From an uncultured Oscillospiraceae bacterium (lineage in GTDB: Bacteria; Bacillota; Clostridia; Oscillospirales; Oscillospiraceae): a stretch of DNA of 23,551 nt. Below, one piece after another: positions 1-5,891 of this stretch. The position numbers and the translations under genes were made by a program. The notes below the pieces were generated by a model, which searched no databases, was not told the DNA's origin, and was given only the letters and a program-made list of their open reading frames with translations. The DNA lies in the NCBI GenBank assembly GCA_934661135.1, contig CAKUJA010000031.1:1-23551 (forward strand). Reading direction: 5' to 3'. Each line of letters opens with the position of its first letter. Within the stretch, counting starts at the first letter, position 1.

Positions 1-49
1 AGGCAAAGATGGTTTCGCAGAAGTCTGCGGCGAAATCATAGTGCGGTAA

Positions 50-71
50 GGGCGGACAGAGTCGTCCGCCC
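50..71. repeat. GC-rich hairpin of a dispersed element
   Basis: The 8-nt arms GGGCGGAC (50-57) and GTCCGCCC (64-71) flank a 6-nt loop. The sequence running out of the hairpin, AGTCGTCCGCCCCTA, recurs in opposite orientation at about 5742-5757, next to another piece of the repeat cluster. This suggests a dispersed intergenic repeat, not a gene-specific terminator. Confidence 0.55.
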
Positions 72-134
72 CTACAATTCTATCGTATTTTTTCCGAATT
101 CCATGCACCCCAGCTTCCAAAAGTATCTCCCGGA

Positions 135-170
135 ACCAAACTGTGACCCAGCAGAGTGGTCACAATTTGG
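135..170. repeat. 36-nt near-palindromic repeat, copy 1
   Basis: The arms CCAAACTGTGACC and GGTCACAATTTGG surround a short CAGCAGAG-like loop. A second copy at 23512-23547 has the same length and orientation and only two differences, one of which makes its arms fully complementary. The substitution preserves or improves pairing, which suggests a folded or protein-bound element. The two copies lie near the two ends of the window. Confidence 0.7.
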
Positions 171-262
171 AACGGAAGAAGGAGCAAGCGGATACGGAGC
201 TTTCGGCGTCAGCCGGAAGTGCAGCGCAGCACGCTTCTTCTGACGCGGCCGCTAGAGGGTGG

Positions 263-288
263 TGGGAAACCATTCGAAAGGTTTCCCA
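263..288. repeat. Hairpin beside dispersed repeat A
   Basis: Perfect 9-nt arms TGGGAAACC (263-271) and GGTTTCCCA (280-288) enclose an 8-nt loop. It sits immediately beyond the purine-rich tail of dispersed repeat A. No gene is associated with it. Confidence 0.5.
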
Positions 289-293
289 GTCGT

Positions 294-363
294 CTCTTTC
301 TTTTCTTGGAAGCACGAAACCATTCTTTTCTCTCTCCGAAAAGAGGTGAAAAGAATGGTTTCG
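294..363 (-). repeat. Dispersed repeat A, copy 1 (inverted relative to copies 2 and 3)
   Basis: Read on the minus strand, this stretch has the same order as the copies at 5471-5564 and 23243-23337: an ATTCTTTTC arm, a short loop, the complementary GAAAAGAA arm, a GGTTTC block, then a conserved tail CCAAGAAAAGAAAGAG. It begins 8 bases past the stop codon of the minus-strand SLH gene. It therefore has the same orientation relative to its upstream gene as the other two copies have to theirs. Confidence 0.7.
315..363 (-). terminator. Long hairpin after the SLH gene, probable terminator
   Basis: Perfect 16-nt arms (315-330 and 348-363) enclose a 17-nt loop, starting 8 bases after the stop codon of the minus-strand SLH gene. 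There is no long T run directly after the stem on the minus strand, so it may stabilise the 3' end or terminate weakly. It forms the hairpin core of dispersed repeat A. Confidence 0.55.
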
Positions 364-371
364 TAATATCT

Positions 372-1508
372 TTAATTCTTTCCAATCCGCTTCGCCACGG
401 CGCTTCCCGCCGTCACCAGCGTTCCGGCGCTCAGCGGCACCGTCTCCGCCTTGGCCGTGCTTCCGGCCGCCGCGCTCAGATCTGCGGGCGTCGGATTTTC
501 CAAAATCCGCACCAGCAGCACAATCACTTCTTCCACGCTGATCGTGCCGTCAGCGTCAAACGCGCCGTCTATCCCGCGCATCAAGCCGGTTGCTGTCATC
601 ACGGCAATCGCATCCTTCGCCCAGGACGGCAGCTCCGCCGCGTCCGTGTAGCTCCGCAGCACACTCGTGCTCACCTTCGGTGCGCTGCCAACCAGCTCCA
701 CCAACCGGCTGAGCACCACCGCCGCGCTCGCGCGGCTCACGCTCTGCCACGGTGCGAACTCGCCCTCCGCGTCCTGCGACATCAGTCCCAGCGCGCAGGC
801 TGCGCCATAGGGGTTCGACTGGTCGACGAGACTTCCCATAATCTGCGCTGCGTTGACACAGAGCCGCGCCAATACGCCCCGGCTGATCGCCCGGCGGTAT
901 CCGCCCGCAAGTCCGTCCGTCAAGCCCATCGCGTCCGCCTGCGCCACATAGTCCCCCGCCCATGCGGAGACCGTATCCTCCACCGGGACATTCATTTTCG
1001 GCGTGCCGCTCTTGCAGCGCAGCGTGTAGAACCGGTAGCAGTCGTTGTCATAGGGGATCGTGCGCTCATACGACGCCTGCCCGTTCCAGCTCCAGTTCTG
1101 CTCCATCAGCGTCACAACATCCGCGTCTGCGTTCGCATACTTTACCAGCGCATAGTGGGCATATCCCTTGCCGCGTCGTGCCGGCGACGCATAGGCCACG
1201 TCGCCCGCCGTCGGCGTCAGCGTTTCTTCAAACCAGTATGTATCTGTCCCGACCACCACCGGGCCTTCGCCCACCATGACCGTCAGGCCGTACAGCGTCT
1301 CATAATACCGCGAAACGAGTTCGGAGCAGTAGATCGTCGTGCCGTTTTGATACCGCGCCTCTACGCCGTACATCGAGTCCGCCGCAAACAGTCCGTCCTC
1401 AATCGGCCGGAACCGGTATGTCAGCGTCACTTCTCCGGCAAATACGCCGCTGCAAAGCAGCGCCGCGCACAGCATCAACAGCAGCATCCGCGTCCAAATC
1501 CGTCTCAT
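372..1508 (-). CDS. Secreted SLH-domain protein with NlpC/CHAP-like domain
   Basis: This is a 378-aa exported protein. I chose the ATG at 1508 because a GGAAGGGA-type binding site precedes it and a signal peptide follows at once (MRR, hydrophobic residues 8-20, likely cleavage after VFA at residue 24). An in-frame ATG at 1571 would add 21 residues ahead of the signal and would lie upstream of the predicted promoter. Residues 55-160 resemble a papain-like CHAP/NlpC amidase fold: Cys61 in YCSELVSRYYE, His118 in GYAHYALVK after a GDVAYAS motif, and Asn138. Residues 178-330 hold about three S-layer homology repeats, which bind secondary wall polymers. Inference: a wall-anchored peptidoglycan amidase or endopeptidase. 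The catalytic triad is assigned by pattern only, and the domain could be non-catalytic. Confidence 0.75.
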   Translation of the reverse strand: MRRIWTRMLLLMLCAALLCSGVFAGEVTLTYRFRPIEDGLFAADSMYGVEARYQNGTTIYCSELVSRYYETLYGLTVMVGEGPVVVGTDTYWFEETLTPTAGDVAYASPARRGKGYAHYALVKYANADADVVTLMEQNWSWNGQASYERTIPYDNDCYRFYTLRCKSGTPKMNVPVEDTVSAWAGDYVAQADAMGLTDGLAGGYRRAISRGVLARLCVNAAQIMGSLVDQSNPYGAACALGLMSQDAEGEFAPWQSVSRASAAVVLSRLVELVGSAPKVSTSVLRSYTDAAELPSWAKDAIAVMTATGLMRGIDGAFDADGTISVEEVIVLLVRILENPTPADLSAAAGSTAKAETVPLSAGTLVTAGSAVAKRIGKN

Positions 1509-1539
1509 CCAATCGTCCCTTCCAAAAAAGTCTGGGTTG

Positions 1540-1568
1540 ATTGTAACAGATTGTAACCAATTTGTCAA
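1540..1568 (-). promoter_or_regulatory. Promoter for the SLH protein gene
   Basis: On the minus strand there is a perfect -35 TTGACA (1563-1568) and a TACAAT -10 (1540-1545) with an ideal 17-nt spacer. The expected transcription start is near 1533, about 25 bases before the ATG at 1508. This supports choosing 1508 as the start codon. Confidence 0.75.
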
Positions 1569-1598
1569 CAAAAATGACTGTCTTTTGTAACCATTTCA

Positions 1599-1629
1599 TC
1601 GACAAAACCACTGCCATCTGTGCTATACT
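1599..1629 (+). promoter_or_regulatory. Possible promoter for mrnC-rqcH
   Basis: A good -10 TATACT lies at 1624-1629. The best -35 is TCGACA at 1599-1604 with a 19-nt spacer, longer than ideal. The start of transcription would fall near 1636, about 32 bases before the mrnC start codon. The site is back to back with the SLH promoter. Confidence 0.45.
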
Positions 1630-1667
1630 AAATAAAAACAAACGAACTTCACACGGAGGAACCCGCT

Positions 1668-2081
1668 TTGCAGAACTATTTCACGCTTTCCATGCCCAGC
1701 CGCGATGTCGCGCAGATCAGCGCCCTCGGCCTTGCCCACTGCGGCGACGCCGTTTTTGAGCTGCTGGTGCGAAGCTGGCTGTGCGCATCTGGAAAAGCGC
1801 TTCCCAAAAATCTTCACCGCGCCACCGTCGCCCGCGTCTGCGCTCCGGCGCAGGCCGCCCGGGTCGACCGGATGCTCCCGCTGCTTACCGAGCAGGAGCT
1901 TGCCATCTACCGCCGCGGCCGCAACGCTCACGTCCATCAGATTCCGAAAAACGCCACGCATGAGCAGTATGCCAAGGCCACGGGACTGGAATGTCTGTTC
2001 GGTGCACTCTATCTGACCGGACAGACTGACCGCATCAACGAATTATTCAACCTGACTCTGGAGGAAGATCATGCCGATTGA
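1668..2081 (+). CDS. mrnC: Mini-ribonuclease 3 (MrnC)
   Basis: The 137-aa protein matches the mini-RNase III family, which processes the ends of 23S rRNA precursor in Firmicutes. It has an RNase III catalytic domain without the double-stranded RNA-binding domain, and 137 aa is typical. The family signature is visible as LGLAHCGDAVFELLVR (residues 20-35), with the metal-binding Asp27 and Glu31, and later ATGLECLFGALYLTG with its conserved Glu. The start is TTG at 1668, set by a GGAGGA site at 1655-1660 with a 7-nt spacer. The stop overlaps the rqcH start by 11 nt, so the two are translationally coupled. A TTG start may keep expression modest. Confidence 0.92.
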   Translation: MQNYFTLSMPSRDVAQISALGLAHCGDAVFELLVRSWLCASGKALPKNLHRATVARVCAPAQAARVDRMLPLLTEQELAIYRRGRNAHVHQIPKNATHEQYAKATGLECLFGALYLTGQTDRINELFNLTLEEDHAD

Positions 2082-3825
2082 CGCCCTGTTTCTCACCGCC
2101 CTGACCGGAGAGGTGCGTGAACGCGCGCTCGGCTGCCGCGTCGACAAGGTGCAGCAGCCTGCCCGCGATACGCTTATTTTACAGCTCCGCGGCGCGTCCG
2201 GCGGCGGACGGCTGCTGCTCACCGCTTCGCCCAACCAGCCGCGCATCCATTTTACCGACCTTCCGCAGGAAAACCCTGCCCAGCCGCCCATGTTCTGTAT
2301 GCTCCTGCGCAAGCACCTCGTCGGCGGCAAGCTCACCGCGCTCTCGCAGCCGCGCATGGAGCGCCTTGTCGATCTTGCGTTTGACTGCACCGACGAGATG
2401 GGCAGTCCCACACAGAAGCACCTCATTCTGGAGATCATGGGCCGCAATTCCAACCTCATCCTGACAGACGGCGACGGGCGCATTCTCGACTGTCTGCGCC
2501 GCGTCGACTTTGAAATGTCCGCCGAGCGCCAGGTGCTTCCCGGCTTCTACTACCGCCAGCCGCCAAAGCAGCCGAAGCAGGAGATCTTCGGTCAGACGCC
2601 CGATTCCATCACCGCGCTGCTCTCCGGCTGGCACGACGGGCAGCCGTTCGACAAGTGGCTGCTCGACACCTTTGGCGGCCTGTCCCCGCTCGTCTGCCGC
2701 GAACTCACCTGCCGTCTGTTCGGCGCACTCGATGCCGCGCCGTCCTCCGCTCCTGCCGCTCTTGCGCCGCAGCTTGCCGCAGCGCTCGCCGCCCTGGAAA
2801 CGGAGCCGAAATCTCCGATTCTGCTCAAAAAAGCGGAAAAACCATGGGATTTCTCCTGTATTCCGATCATGCAGTACGGTGCCTTCGTCCAACAGGAGCT
2901 GTTTGAACAGTTCTCCCTCCTGCTCGACGAATTCTACGGCACCCGCGACAAACAGGATCGCATTGCGCAAAAAACGCAGGCCTTACGCAAATATCTCACG
3001 AACCTGCGCAACCGCACCGCGCGCAAGCTTGAGCATCAACGCCTAGAGCTTGAAAAAACACATGGCCGCGAGCAGCTTCGCCGCCTCGGTGACATTCTCA
3101 CGGCCAATCTCTACGCCATCTCCCGCGGCCAATCCAGCCTGACCGCCGTCAATTTCTACGACCCGGACATGGCCGAAATTACCATCCCGCTCAACCCCGC
3201 GATCTCTCCGCAGCAGAATGCGGCAAAATATTATAAGGACTACCAGAAGGCCAAAACCGCGGAAAAAGCTCTGACCGAGCAGATTTCCAAAGGCAAAACC
3301 GAGCTAACCTACCTCGAAAGCGTCCTCGGGGAGCTTTTCCGAGCAGAATCCGAGCGCGACGTGCAGGACATCCGGCAGGAGCTTGCCGACGGCGGCTATG
3401 TCCGCGACACGCAGTCCAAAAAGCGCATGAAGCTGCCGCCCAGCCGTCCGCTCCGCTTCCGTTCCTCCGATGGCTACTGCATCCTCGTCGGCCGCAACAA
3501 CCGCCAAAACGATCAGCTCACGCTGCGCGATGCGCAGAAAACCGACCTCTGGCTCCACACCCAGAAAATCCACGGCAGCCACGTCATCATCGAAACCGGC
3601 GGAACCACGCCCCCGGATTCCACCGTCACAGAAGCCATGGTGCTGGCCGCCTACTATTCGCAGGCGCGCGACGGTCAAAACGTCCCGGTCGACTATACGC
3701 CGGTCAAATACGTCAAAAAACCCGCCGGTGCCAAACCCGGCATGGTCATCTACGACCGCTACCAGACCGGCATGGTCACGCCGGATGTAAAACTCGTCGA
3801 ACAGCTACGGGAGGACACCAAATGA
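2071..3825 (+). CDS. rqcH: RqcH/NFACT ribosome-associated quality control protein
   Basis: The 584-aa protein belongs to the Rqc2/NEMF/FbpA family. Bacterial RqcH binds stalled 50S subunits carrying peptidyl-tRNA and recruits tRNA-Ala to add C-terminal Ala tails that mark nascent chains for degradation. The N-terminal NFACT-N domain starts with MPIDALFLTALTGEV and includes HLILEIMGRNSNLIL near residue 120. A helical coiled-coil middle follows (about residues 290-430). The C-terminal NFACT-R domain carries DLWLHTQKIHGSHVII, with Asp492, Trp494 and His496. Length matches the family. Older annotations call it fibronectin-binding protein. The start overlaps mrnC by 11 nt, and the end overlaps the next gene by 4 nt, so it is part of a coupled operon. 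Confidence 0.93.
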   Translation: MPIDALFLTALTGEVRERALGCRVDKVQQPARDTLILQLRGASGGGRLLLTASPNQPRIHFTDLPQENPAQPPMFCMLLRKHLVGGKLTALSQPRMERLVDLAFDCTDEMGSPTQKHLILEIMGRNSNLILTDGDGRILDCLRRVDFEMSAERQVLPGFYYRQPPKQPKQEIFGQTPDSITALLSGWHDGQPFDKWLLDTFGGLSPLVCRELTCRLFGALDAAPSSAPAALAPQLAAALAALETEPKSPILLKKAEKPWDFSCIPIMQYGAFVQQELFEQFSLLLDEFYGTRDKQDRIAQKTQALRKYLTNLRNRTARKLEHQRLELEKTHGREQLRRLGDILTANLYAISRGQSSLTAVNFYDPDMAEITIPLNPAISPQQNAAKYYKDYQKAKTAEKALTEQISKGKTELTYLESVLGELFRAESERDVQDIRQELADGGYVRDTQSKKRMKLPPSRPLRFRSSDGYCILVGRNNRQNDQLTLRDAQKTDLWLHTQKIHGSHVIIETGGTTPPDSTVTEAMVLAAYYSQARDGQNVPVDYTPVKYVKKPAGAKPGMVIYDRYQTGMVTPDVKLVEQLREDTK

Positions 3826-4082
3826 GCGAACGCCACTATGCCTTTTTCCAAAACACCGCCTGCGAATACTTCCCCTGTCACAAGGGCGCGGATGCCGCGC
3901 GCTTCAACTGTCTGTTCTGCTACTGCCCGCTCTATGCGCTCGGCCGCAAGTGCGGCGGCAGCTTCCGCTACACAGACTCCGGCATCAAGGACTGCACCAA
4001 TTGCCAATTTCCGCACATCCCGGAGAATTACGACAAAATCACCGCACGTTTCCAGGAGATTGTCGAGCTGATCCGCGAATAA
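3822..4082 (+). CDS. Small cysteine-rich domain protein (PF04071-like)
   Basis: This 86-aa protein starts in an ATGA overlap with the rqcH stop. It matches the short cysteine-rich small-domain family seen in Clostridia: YAFFQNTACEYFPCHKG, then FNCLFCYCPLYALG, then CGG and KDCTNCQFPH. The Cys pairs and trailing His suggest one or two metal sites, probably zinc. No enzymatic role is known to me. Coupling to rqcH hints at a role linked to translation, but this is inference. A hairpin at 4094-4114 follows the stop. Confidence 0.8.
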   Translation: MSERHYAFFQNTACEYFPCHKGADAARFNCLFCYCPLYALGRKCGGSFRYTDSGIKDCTNCQFPHIPENYDKITARFQEIVELIRE

Positions 4083-4093
4083 AGCCGCCCTCC

Positions 4094-4114
4094 CCTCACA
4101 TCCTAACTGTGAGG
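4094..4114 (+). promoter_or_regulatory. Hairpin overlapping a ribosome binding site
   Basis: The 7-nt arms CCTCACA (4094-4100) and TGTGAGG (4108-4114) pair around a 7-nt loop. The right arm contains the AGG of the GAGGTGAG site that would serve the 36-aa ORF starting at 4122, so folding would hide that site. There is no T run after it, so it is unlikely to terminate. Confidence 0.35.
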
Positions 4115-4121
4115 TGAGCCT

Positions 4122-4232
4122 ATGAAGAAACAGGAACAGGAGCCCCGTCCGCATGAGGTCAAGGACCCGCTCGTCCCCATTGTGCAGGGTGCCGAGCAGG
4201 CCGCACCCTCCGGAAGCCGGGTCATTTCGTAA
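4122..4232 (+). CDS. Possible 36-aa small protein
   Basis: ATG at 4122 follows a GAGGTGAG site by 3-5 nt and opens a 36-codon frame to TAA at 4230-4232. The peptide begins MKKQEQEPRPHEVKDPL and is charged and proline-rich at the front, ending APSGSRVIS. It has no membrane segment and no cysteine. I do not recognise it. It lies 39 nt after the Cys-rich protein gene stop and just before a terminator-like hairpin, so it may be the last gene of the mrnC-rqcH operon or a leader ORF for the 89-aa protein downstream. Coding status is uncertain. Confidence 0.4.
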   Translation: MKKQEQEPRPHEVKDPLVPIVQGAEQAAPSGSRVIS

Positions 4233-4253
4233 CCCTTCGACACCATGCGGCAT

Positions 4254-4292
4254 AAGATGTCATGGAGCAAGACGCTCCGTGACATCTTTTTT
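4254..4292 (+). terminator. Intrinsic terminator or attenuator before the Cys-rich ORF
   Basis: A stem of about 15 bp pairs 4254-4268 with 4274-4288 (one G-U pair, 5-nt loop AAGAC) and runs straight into six T residues (4287-4292). The next gene's GGAGG site begins only a few bases later. It may therefore end the upstream transcript, or act as an attenuator for the cysteine-rich gene, for which I find no separate convincing promoter. Confidence 0.75.
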
Positions 4293-4306
4293 ATGGAGGC
4301 GCAATC

Positions 4307-4576
4307 ATGTGTAATTTCTGTAACTCCGGTTCTGGGATGATTTTCCCGAGCTTTGTTGCAAACGCCTGCTGCAATCCCTGCTGCCGCAATTCCGGCAACA
4401 CGTCCAACAGCAATTCGTCCAATTCCTGCCGCTGCACCTGCAACTGCAATCAGGGCACGGTCGCCGGCACAAGCAACAGCAGCAGCTCCAACACGACCTG
4501 CGGCTGCCGCCGCTGCAATTCCTGCAACACGTGCAGCTCCTGCAACTGCTGCAATTCCTGCAATTCCAACGGCTGA
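4307..4576 (+). CDS. Cys/Asn/Ser-rich 89-aa protein
   Basis: A GGAGG site 9 nt upstream supports ATG 4307. By my count the 89 residues contain 19 Cys, 19 Asn and 19 Ser. The cysteines come in clusters: residues 2 and 5; 21-26 as CCNPCC; 41-47 as CRCTCNC; and a C-terminal run from 65 to 85 mostly spaced CxxC, ending CNCCNSC. There is no signal peptide and almost no hydrophobic core. Such a composition could bind metals or form a disulphide-linked coat or surface material. I do not recognise a named family. The good binding site and phased cysteine codons argue for a real gene despite low complexity. Confidence 0.6.
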   Translation: MCNFCNSGSGMIFPSFVANACCNPCCRNSGNTSNSNSSNSCRCTCNCNQGTVAGTSNSSSSNTTCGCRRCNSCNTCSSCNCCNSCNSNG

Positions 4577-4583
4577 CTCACAC

Positions 4584-4637
4584 ATCCCCGCGCAGATGGG
4601 CAGACAGAATGACAGCCGTCCCATCTGCGCCGGGGAT
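4584..4637. repeat. Large GC-rich inverted repeat
   Basis: Arms at 4584-4600 and 4620-4637 (ATCCCCGCGCAGATGGG and its complement with one bulged base) enclose a 19-nt loop. It lies just after the Cys-rich gene stop and could end or protect its mRNA, but no T run follows. Confidence 0.55.
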
Positions 4638-4647
4638 TCCCGGTACA

Positions 4648-4676
4648 TTGCAAATCGAGCCAAACCATGCTATACT
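4648..4676 (+). promoter_or_regulatory. Candidate promoter for the small membrane protein
   Basis: TTGCAA (4648-4653) and TATACT (4671-4676) are separated by 17 nt. The start of transcription would fall near 4683, giving a leader of about 190 nt before the ATG at 4873. The leader contains a small hairpin at 4711-4727 and a larger inverted repeat at 4738-4781. Confidence 0.5.
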
Positions 4677-4737
4677 AAGGCAGCATCGCACAATTGCGTC
4701 GGCGCGCTTCGGCGGATCTTTTCCGCCAATCCTGCGG

Positions 4738-4781
4738 TTTGAAAAGCTTGAAATACATACAGTATTCCTGCGCTTTTCAAA
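4738..4781. repeat. Inverted repeat in leader of the small membrane protein gene
   Basis: The 10-nt arms TTTGAAAAGC (4738-4747) and GCTTTTCAAA (4772-4781) enclose 24 nt. The same core word occurs in the palindrome at 5236-5266 on the other side of the small membrane protein gene, so the gene is bracketed by related inverted repeats. Confidence 0.5.
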
Positions 4782-4872
4782 TCTTGGCTTGACGAATAAA
4801 CTCTCGCCGAATCTGCTTGTCGAATTATGCGGTGCTGCACGAAGTTCAAATTCGCACAAAGGAGCGCCTTCC

Positions 4873-5157
4873 ATGAAAAAGCTGTTCACCCCCTGGCTCG
4901 CGGAGGATCAGTTCGACGATTCCGATGCCTTTTGCGCCTATCTGGTGCGCTATAACAAGGTCTGTAATACCATCCGCGTGATTCTGTTCGCCATTGCCGG
5001 CGTCATGCTGCTCATCGGCTACGCCTCGACCGAGAGCGTCGCCTACGTCCACCCGTGGTACACAATCGCCGTCGCGGTCATGGTGCTCGCGCTCGGCGTC
5101 AGCCTTCTGATCTCCAAAAACGAAAAATCGCTCCCGCCGGAGCTTCGGCAGCCATAA
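4873..5157 (+). CDS. Small two-helix membrane protein
   Basis: A 94-aa protein starting at ATG 4873, with AAAGGAG at 4858-4864. After a soluble, acidic N-terminus (MKKLFTPWLAEDQFDDSDAF) come two hydrophobic helices at about residues 33-50 and 61-80, then a short polar tail. I do not recognise a family, and the residues give no hint of catalysis or metal binding. It appears to be a single-gene unit with its own promoter and a strong terminator 5 nt after the stop codon. Confidence 0.75.
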   Translation: MKKLFTPWLAEDQFDDSDAFCAYLVRYNKVCNTIRVILFAIAGVMLLIGYASTESVAYVHPWYTIAVAVMVLALGVSLLISKNEKSLPPELRQP

Positions 5158-5163
5158 TCCCCA

Positions 5164-5193
5164 AAAAAGACGTTCCTCTCGGAACGTCTTTTT
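5164..5193 (+). terminator. Bidirectional terminator after the small membrane protein
   Basis: A 13-bp perfect stem (5164-5176 with 5181-5193), AAAAAGACGTTCC, TCTC loop and its complement, ends in TTTTT. The A run on the left arm would serve the other strand. A near-identical hairpin lies at 5361-5392. Confidence 0.85.
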
Positions 5194-5235
5194 GGTCAGC
5201 GTGTCGAAAAAGTCTTTTCGCCCCGCTGCCCGTCC

Positions 5236-5266
5236 AGCTTTTCAAACTTAAAAAGTTTGAAAAGCT
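5236..5266. repeat. 14-bp palindrome with AAA loop
   Basis: AGCTTTTCAAACTT (5236-5249) and its exact complement (5253-5266) are separated by three A residues. The core is shared with the inverted repeat at 4738-4781. There is no U tract, so its role is unclear. Confidence 0.6.
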
Positions 5267-5280
5267 GCTTGATTGAACGC

Positions 5281-5303
5281 GAAAGGGGCTTTTTGCCCCT
5301 TTC
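5281..5303. terminator. GC hairpin in gene-free region
   Basis: Perfect 9-nt arms GAAAGGGGC and GCCCCTTTC flank a five-T loop (5290-5294). Only a mixed pyrimidine run follows. It may be a remnant terminator in the repeat cluster. Confidence 0.4.
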
Positions 5304-5360
5304 ACTCTTTCCCCGCTACTCTGTCGCAGAACTGCATTTCATAGTTTCTCGACAGTCTCC

Positions 5361-5392
5361 CCAAAAGACGTTCCTCCCGGAACGTCTTTTGG
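5361..5392. terminator. Second copy of the GACGTTCC terminator hairpin
   Basis: A 14-bp perfect stem (5361-5374 with 5379-5392) has almost the same sequence as the terminator at 5164-5193. No gene ends just before it on either strand, so it looks like a duplicated terminator block. Confidence 0.65.
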
Positions 5393-5442
5393 TTTTCAAA
5401 GCATATTTTTATCTTCCTCCGCCCCATAGGGGGTGGAGACCC

Positions 5443-5491
5443 CTGTCCGCCCGCTTCTTCCGATTTTCCGCCGCACCCGAAGAAACGTATT
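5443..5491 (+). repeat. Direct repeat D, copy 1
   Basis: A segment starting CTGTCCGCCCGCTT and ending in the AGAAACG region is repeated with a few changes at 5815-5864. It overlaps the left end of dispersed repeat A copy 2, so repeat A may have been longer than its hairpin core. Confidence 0.55.
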
Positions 5492-5564
5492 TTTGAACCC
5501 ATTCTTTTCTTTCTCAGCCAGAAAGAAAAGAACGGTTTCAACCTGCCAAGAAAAGAAAGAGGGC
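5471..5564 (+). repeat. Dispersed repeat A, copy 2
   Basis: This stretch of about 94 bp aligns end to end with 23243-23337: CCGCACCC, AGAAACG, T run, GAACCC, a hairpin with ATTCTTTTCTTTCT arms, GGTTTCAA, TGCC, then AAGAAAAGAAAGAGGGC. I count only a handful of differences, several of them in the hairpin loop. It lies downstream of a plus-strand gene in the same orientation as the other copies relative to their genes. Confidence 0.8.
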
Positions 5565-5814
5565 GTACAAAACCATACCTGCGCACCGTGCCGCCATCAT
5601 GTGACAACTCATTTTCCCGGTCTTATTTGCCCGCCCCTGGTCACCTCACGCAATCCGACTACGCGCCGCACGCTATCTTGATGATGGCGGTCAGGCAATA
5701 TCCTACGGATACGGTACAACCTTGCGTCCTACGCCGCACCCGTAGGGGCGGACGACTTTGCGCAGCCGTTAGCGACGAAGGAGCTTTCCGGATGCGGCAT
5801 ACCCCTTGCGGGTA

Positions 5815-5864
5815 CTGTCCGCCCGCTTTCTCCGACTTTCTCCTCACCCAAAGAAACGCTTTTT
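5815..5864 (+). repeat. Direct repeat D, copy 2 (partial repeat A)
   Basis: It resembles 5443-5491, and its last 20 bases (5845-5864) are identical to 23246-23265 inside repeat A copy 3. The hairpin part of repeat A is missing here, so this is a truncated copy. Confidence 0.55.
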
Positions 5865-5891
5865 GCAGGCAGGTGCGCCTTCCGTTTCCAA

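Larger units (their letters stand above)
1..371. other. Non-coding repeat-rich segment at left edge
   Basis: I see no credible gene here. Open frames are short, lack ribosome binding sites and run through hairpins. The segment holds a string of inverted repeats: a small one at 16-29, a GC-rich one at 50-71, a 36-nt near-palindrome at 135-170, a hairpin at 263-288 and a long hairpin at 315-363. Several of these recur near 5470-5870 and 23240-23551, so this is a cluster of dispersed intergenic elements. Confidence 0.7.
5158..5891. other. Non-coding repeat cluster
   Basis: No convincing gene is present in these 734 bases. The segment holds two copies of one terminator hairpin (5164-5193 and 5361-5392), a 14-bp palindrome (5236-5266), a GC hairpin (5281-5303), dispersed repeat A copy 2 (5471-5564) and a second partial copy of its left part (5815-5864). 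Short open frames here lack binding sites and cross the inverted repeats. Confidence 0.7.

Noticed and set aside
143..349. Short plus-strand ORF at the left edge
   Set aside because: It runs from the near-palindrome into the long hairpin of repeat A, with no binding site and low-complexity product.
156..1556. 466-codon plus-strand open frame opposite the SLH gene
   Set aside because: It is antisense to a gene with promoter, signal peptide and SLH repeats. It is Arg/His-rich, has no binding site and begins inside a repeat hairpin.
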